Of a DNA stretch of 64,000 nt, positions 60,682 to 64,000 are shown one piece after another. The position numbers and the translations under genes were made by a program. Numbering within the stretch: position 1 is the first letter of the stretch; every line of letters starts with the position of its first letter. The notes beneath the pieces were generated by a model that made no database searches, was not told where the DNA came from, and saw nothing but the letters and a program-made list of their open reading frames with translations. This DNA comes from Acetobacteraceae bacterium AT-5844 (GTDB lineage Bacteria > Pseudomonadota > Alphaproteobacteria > Acetobacterales > Acetobacteraceae), in assembly GCA_000245075.1 (NCBI GenBank), contig JH599934.1:54476-118475 (forward strand), given 5' to 3'.

Positions 60682-61554
60682 TTAGGCGTGGTGCCGTGGT
60701 GGGTCCTGCGGCGATGGAGGGTTGTATGATTGTTGTATGATGCTGCCGACCACTCGCTCCGGATGAGTAAAGACCTCGTGCTGGTTACCCCGTACGCCCG
60801 AAACCAGCGTTATGCCGCAGTCCTGCGCGAGGCGGATGGCCATTGCTGTCGGGGCGGAAACGGCGATGAGGATGGTTGTTCCCATCATGGCAGTTTTCTG
60901 AACCATCTCGACGGAGACGCGGCTGGTCAGCACAACGGCACCCGAATTCGGGGTAACGCTCATCCGCGCTAGCGACCCCGCAAGCTTATCGAGAGCGTTG
61001 TGGCGGCCGACATCTTCGCGTACCGCGAGAATTCCTCTTTGGCCGTGCCAGAAGCCGGCTGCATGCGCGCAGCGAGTGGCCCGATGCAATGCCTGGCCGG
61101 CCTCCATGCCAGACATGGCGTCACGAATATCCGAGGCAGCGATCTGCGTGCCGCCGCTGACAGGGGGGACCGTGCGCAACGCCGCGTCTAAGCTTTCTAT
61201 GCCACACAACCCACATCCGATTGGTCCCGCAAGCCGGCGCCGGCGGCGCAGTAAGGCGTCGTGGCGGTGTTCGGCAAGTTCCATACGGAGTTCGATACCG
61301 TTCGGATGAGGCAGGACCGACAACTCCTGTATTTCGTCGGCGGCTTCGACAATGCCCTCCGTCAGGCTGAAGCCGAGGGCGAAGTCCTCCAGCTCTGCTG
61401 GGGTCGCCATCATCACGGCATAGGTTGCATGATTATATACAAGAGCAACCGGGACTTCCTCCGCCAGCGCGCGTGACCCTGGGGCCCTCAGGTGGCACAA
61501 GGTGGCGAGCTGCACCGCAGCCATTCCACTGCTTTCCGAGAGCGAATGCAACAT
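60682..61554 (-). CDS. fdhD: Formate dehydrogenase accessory sulfurtransferase
   Basis: 290 aa FdhD family protein that transfers sulfur to the molybdenum cofactor for formate dehydrogenase. Conserved Cys pair in GPIGCGLCGIESLD (about 112-125), the GILAVREDVGRHNALDKLAG motif (about 174-194) and LTSRVSVEMVQK. ATG at 61554 with GAGGAG seven bases upstream; a TTG at 61584 is rejected. Divergent from its probable client enzyme. Confidence 0.92.
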   Translation of the reverse strand: MLHSLSESSGMAAVQLATLCHLRAPGSRALAEEVPVALVYNHATYAVMMATPAELEDFALGFSLTEGIVEAADEIQELSVLPHPNGIELRMELAEHRHDALLRRRRRLAGPIGCGLCGIESLDAALRTVPPVSGGTQIAASDIRDAMSGMEAGQALHRATRCAHAAGFWHGQRGILAVREDVGRHNALDKLAGSLARMSVTPNSGAVVLTSRVSVEMVQKTAMMGTTILIAVSAPTAMAIRLAQDCGITLVSGVRGNQHEVFTHPERVVGSIIQQSYNPPSPQDPPRHHA

Positions 61555-61696
61555 GTTCCGTCTCCTCGCGGCGCACCATGACAAGATACGCAGAGCGTCA
61601 GGCTAAGTTGCGCTTCGCAGTGTTTGCTTGCCGAAACTCTTGCCGCCGCCGAGCAGTTCGTCCCTGCAGAGAGCACTGCGCGGAGGCAGCTTGATC
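61555..61696. promoter_or_regulatory. Divergent fdhD / oxidoreductase promoter region
   Basis: 142 bases between divergent starts. No perfect dyad was noticed. GGAGG at 61682-61686 serves the oxidoreductase ATG at 61697. Confidence 0.5.
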
Positions 61697-64000
61697 ATGG
61701 CCGACAAGGTTGAACGCGTCTCCTTTCATGGGCCGTCAGGCGGCTGGGGATCGGTCAAGGCACTGGGACAGATTCTGCGCAAGGAAGGGCATGCGGTCAC
61801 CACTGGCCTCGCGCTCCGCAAGCAAAACAAGGACGGCGGGTTCATGTGCGTCTCTTGCGCGTGGGCAAAGCCAAACCCCCCTCATGTGTTTGAATTTTGT
61901 GAGAACGGCGCCAAAGCCACCGCCTGGGACCTGACCAGTGAGCGGGTGAAGCGGGGCTTTTTCGAGGAGCACACGGTCTCGGAGCTTGAGAGCTGGAGCG
62001 ACCATCAGCTTGAACAGGCTGGCCGATTGACCGAGCCCATGAAATGGGATGCAGCGACGGATCGCTACGTGCCGATTCCATGGTCCGCTGCTTTCCAGGA
62101 GATCGGCGCGGCACTTCAGGGGATGAAGCCGGACGAGGCGGTGTTTTACGCGTCTGGCCGTGCCAGCAATGAAGCGTCGTATATGTACCAGCTATTCGCC
62201 CGCATGTACGGCACGAACAACCTGCCCGATTCTTCCAACATGTGCCACGAGAGCACGTCCGTCGCGCTTCCCAAGACGCTTGGCGTACCAGTCGGCACCG
62301 TGACTCTGGAGGACTTCGAGCAGACCGACCTGATCCTCATTCTCGGTCAGAACACTCCCTCGAACAGCCCGCGCATGCTGCATCAGCTGGATGAGGCGAG
62401 CCAGCGCGGTGTGCCCATCATCACTATCAATCCGCTGCGTGAGCAGGGACTGGAGAAATTCGTTAATCCGCAGAACCCGCTGCAGATGACAGTGGTGCCA
62501 TCGACGCGGATTTCAGCGCAATTCTTCCAGGTGAGGCCCGGCGGCGACCTCGCTCTTCTCACAGGCCTCTGCAAATCGCTGATTGAGTGGGATAGCGCAG
62601 CCCGTACCAAGGGCGAGGAGCCCGTGCTGGACTGGGCGTTCATTCAAGGCCATACCCATGGCTTCGATGATTTCGCCAAGGCTATGCGCGGACATGAATG
62701 GCGCGATATTGAGCGCCACTCGGGTGTGTCTCGCGCACAGATTGAAAGCATTGCCGATGCCTATCGCCAGGCTAGCCGGGTAATGGGTGTCTATGGCATG
62801 GGCCTGACCCAGCATCGCGCGGGCGTCGAGAACTTGCATGTGCTGACGGCGCTCTTGCTGATGCGTGGCAACATCGGAAAGCCCGGCGCCGGCATCTGCC
62901 CGGTGCGTGGCCATTCCAATGTGCAAGGCCAGCGTGCCGTCTGGATTACGGAAAAGCCTGAGCTCGCACCGCTGGACAAGATGGCCGAGATGTTCGGCTT
63001 TCAGCCGCCACGTCACAAGGGCACCGATGTCGTCGAGGCTGCGGGCAAGGTCATCCGCGGTGAAGTCAAGGCCGTGTTCCAACTCGGCGGAAACCTCGTG
63101 CGCTCACTGCCTGAACACCGGCTTCTGGAGCCGGCATGGCGCAAGTTGCCGCTTACGGTCATGGTCACCACCAAGCTCAATCGCAGCCATCTCATCCACG
63201 GCCGCGCCGCCTATCTGTTGCCTTGCCTCAGCCGCATCGAGATAGACCGCCAGGCCAGCGGGCCGCAGGTGGTATCGATGGAAGACAGCACCTCTTACAT
63301 CCATCCCTCGCACGGCATGCGGGAGCCAGCGAGCCCGCACCTGCTCTCAGACCCCGCCATTATTGCCGGCATCGCCAAGGCGACACTCCCGCCCAATCCG
63401 AAAGTCGACTGGGATGCGTGGGTCGGGAATTATGAGCTGGTGCGCCAGGCGATCGCCGAGACCTTCCCGAAGTGGTATGTCAATTACAGCGAACGCATGC
63501 GCCAACCGGGCGGCTTCCATCGCCCCAACCCGGCGCGGGAGCGCGTGTGGGAGACGGGGAACGGCAAGGCGAACTTCATTGCCCCGGCTGCCGGACTGGA
63601 TGCCAATGCGGATACGCCCGTGGAAGGGTTCGGCACCTTTGCCCTGATGACGTTGCGCAGCAATGACCAGTTCAACACGACAGTATATGGCTATGACGAC
63701 CGCTTCCGTGGCATTCACGGCAGCCGTGACATTGTCATGATGAACCGGCGGGATATGACCATGCTTGCCCTGGCCCCGGAAGAGCGGGTCTCCCTGATCA
63801 CGGTGGCCGATGATGGCGTGCACCGGGAAGTCAGCAATCTTCAAGTGGTGCCCTTCGACATTCCTGAGGGCTGCCTCGCCGCCTACTACCCCGAATGTAA
63901 TCCGCTGCTGCCCTTGTGGCACCACGCGAAGGAGAGCCACGTCCCCGCCGCCAAGACCATTCCTGTCCGGGTTCGCCGCGCGGCCGCCAATGGCGCGGCG
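61697..64000 (+). CDS. FdhF/YdeP-type molybdopterin oxidoreductase (runs off the window)
   Basis: At least 768 residues without a stop before the window end; relatives are about 760-780, so nearly complete. It belongs to the FdhF/YdeP alpha-subunit family that binds bis-MGD molybdenum. Near the N-terminus are C51, C54 and C68, likely [4Fe-4S] ligands; C183 in NMCHESTSVA aligns with the Sec/Cys that coordinates Mo in formate dehydrogenases. No beta or gamma subunit is visible. The partner fdhD is divergent. Formate oxidation is plausible; E. coli YdeP has an acid-resistance role. Confidence 0.9.
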   Translation, partial: MADKVERVSFHGPSGGWGSVKALGQILRKEGHAVTTGLALRKQNKDGGFMCVSCAWAKPNPPHVFEFCENGAKATAWDLTSERVKRGFFEEHTVSELESWSDHQLEQAGRLTEPMKWDAATDRYVPIPWSAAFQEIGAALQGMKPDEAVFYASGRASNEASYMYQLFARMYGTNNLPDSSNMCHESTSVALPKTLGVPVGTVTLEDFEQTDLILILGQNTPSNSPRMLHQLDEASQRGVPIITINPLREQGLEKFVNPQNPLQMTVVPSTRISAQFFQVRPGGDLALLTGLCKSLIEWDSAARTKGEEPVLDWAFIQGHTHGFDDFAKAMRGHEWRDIERHSGVSRAQIESIADAYRQASRVMGVYGMGLTQHRAGVENLHVLTALLLMRGNIGKPGAGICPVRGHSNVQGQRAVWITEKPELAPLDKMAEMFGFQPPRHKGTDVVEAAGKVIRGEVKAVFQLGGNLVRSLPEHRLLEPAWRKLPLTVMVTTKLNRSHLIHGRAAYLLPCLSRIEIDRQASGPQVVSMEDSTSYIHPSHGMREPASPHLLSDPAIIAGIAKATLPPNPKVDWDAWVGNYELVRQAIAETFPKWYVNYSERMRQPGGFHRPNPARERVWETGNGKANFIAPAAGLDANADTPVEGFGTFALMTLRSNDQFNTTVYGYDDRFRGIHGSRDIVMMNRRDMTMLALAPEERVSLITVADDGVHREVSNLQVVPFDIPEGCLAAYYPECNPLLPLWHHAKESHVPAAKTIPVRVRRAAANGAA

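Overview
The window is GC-rich and densely coded on both strands. It carries many solute-binding proteins of the Bug/TctC family, FCD-type GntR and LysR regulators, an aa3-type oxidase, DUF3618/KGG/YciF stress genes and a pseudoazurin. Together these suggest a heterotrophic, aerobic alphaproteobacterium, most likely a Roseomonas-like Acetobacteraceae. That placement is inference from gene content. No rRNA, tRNA, insertion sequence, CRISPR array or replication origin was seen.

Layout. 66-5704 (minus): a compact cytochrome oxidase operon, ctaC (fused to cytochrome c), a ctaD-ctaE fusion, a small membrane protein, a CtaG-type assembly factor and a triheme cytochrome c. 5827-11591: a Bug protein, a divergent LysR regulator, an arabonate-type dehydratase, a keto-deoxy-arabonate dehydratase and a cysteine hydrolase. 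11687-19034: a Bug protein, a divergent LysR regulator and the lower protocatechuate 4,5-cleavage (gallate) pathway (ligI, galB, ligK/galC) with a dihydroxyphthalate-decarboxylase-like gene, a DUF1932 dehydrogenase and another Bug protein, but no ring-cleavage dioxygenase. 19129-25717: an RpiR regulator, a peptide-type binding protein and a tightly coupled four-gene operon (isochorismatase-like hydrolase, glutamine-synthetase-like ligase, N-formylglutamate amidohydrolase, M20 deacylase) that looks like an undescribed amide or gamma-glutamyl catabolic route. 25714-32414 (minus): DeoR regulator, HAD phosphatase, PhnD-PhnC-PhnE-PhnE transporter and GlpD. 32498-36617: a GntR regulator, a class III aminotransferase, a MerA-like flavoprotein and a DUF4126 protein.

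36885-40480: a cobalamin riboswitch, a possible leader peptide, a BtuFCD-type importer and a pseudoazurin. 40733-46286: a sigma-54-type promoter, then a sensor kinase, an NtrC-type regulator, TctB, TctA and a DedA protein. 46860-50040: acyl-CoA dehydrogenase, class III CoA-transferase and a MaoC-like hydratase. 50352-60609: an rRNA methyltransferase-like gene followed by a stress-tolerance region (KGG repeat protein, two YciF-type ferritin-like proteins, a metallo-beta-lactamase-fold hydrolase, a LEA-like/holin-like/DUF3618 trio, manganese catalase, DUF6766 and DUF1264). 60682-64000: fdhD and, divergently, an FdhF/YdeP-type molybdopterin oxidoreductase cut by the window end.

How it fits together. 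The Bug proteins lie apart from the only TctAB pair, so they probably share translocons. Several intergenic dyads can be tied to adjacent regulators: two matching LysR boxes at 6943 and 7945, a GntR box at 33231, a long dyad at 31578 in the phn-glpD operon and a GG-N10-GC promoter at 40733. The most notable protein-level oddity is the oxidase subunit I, in which the K-channel lysine is replaced by glutamine.
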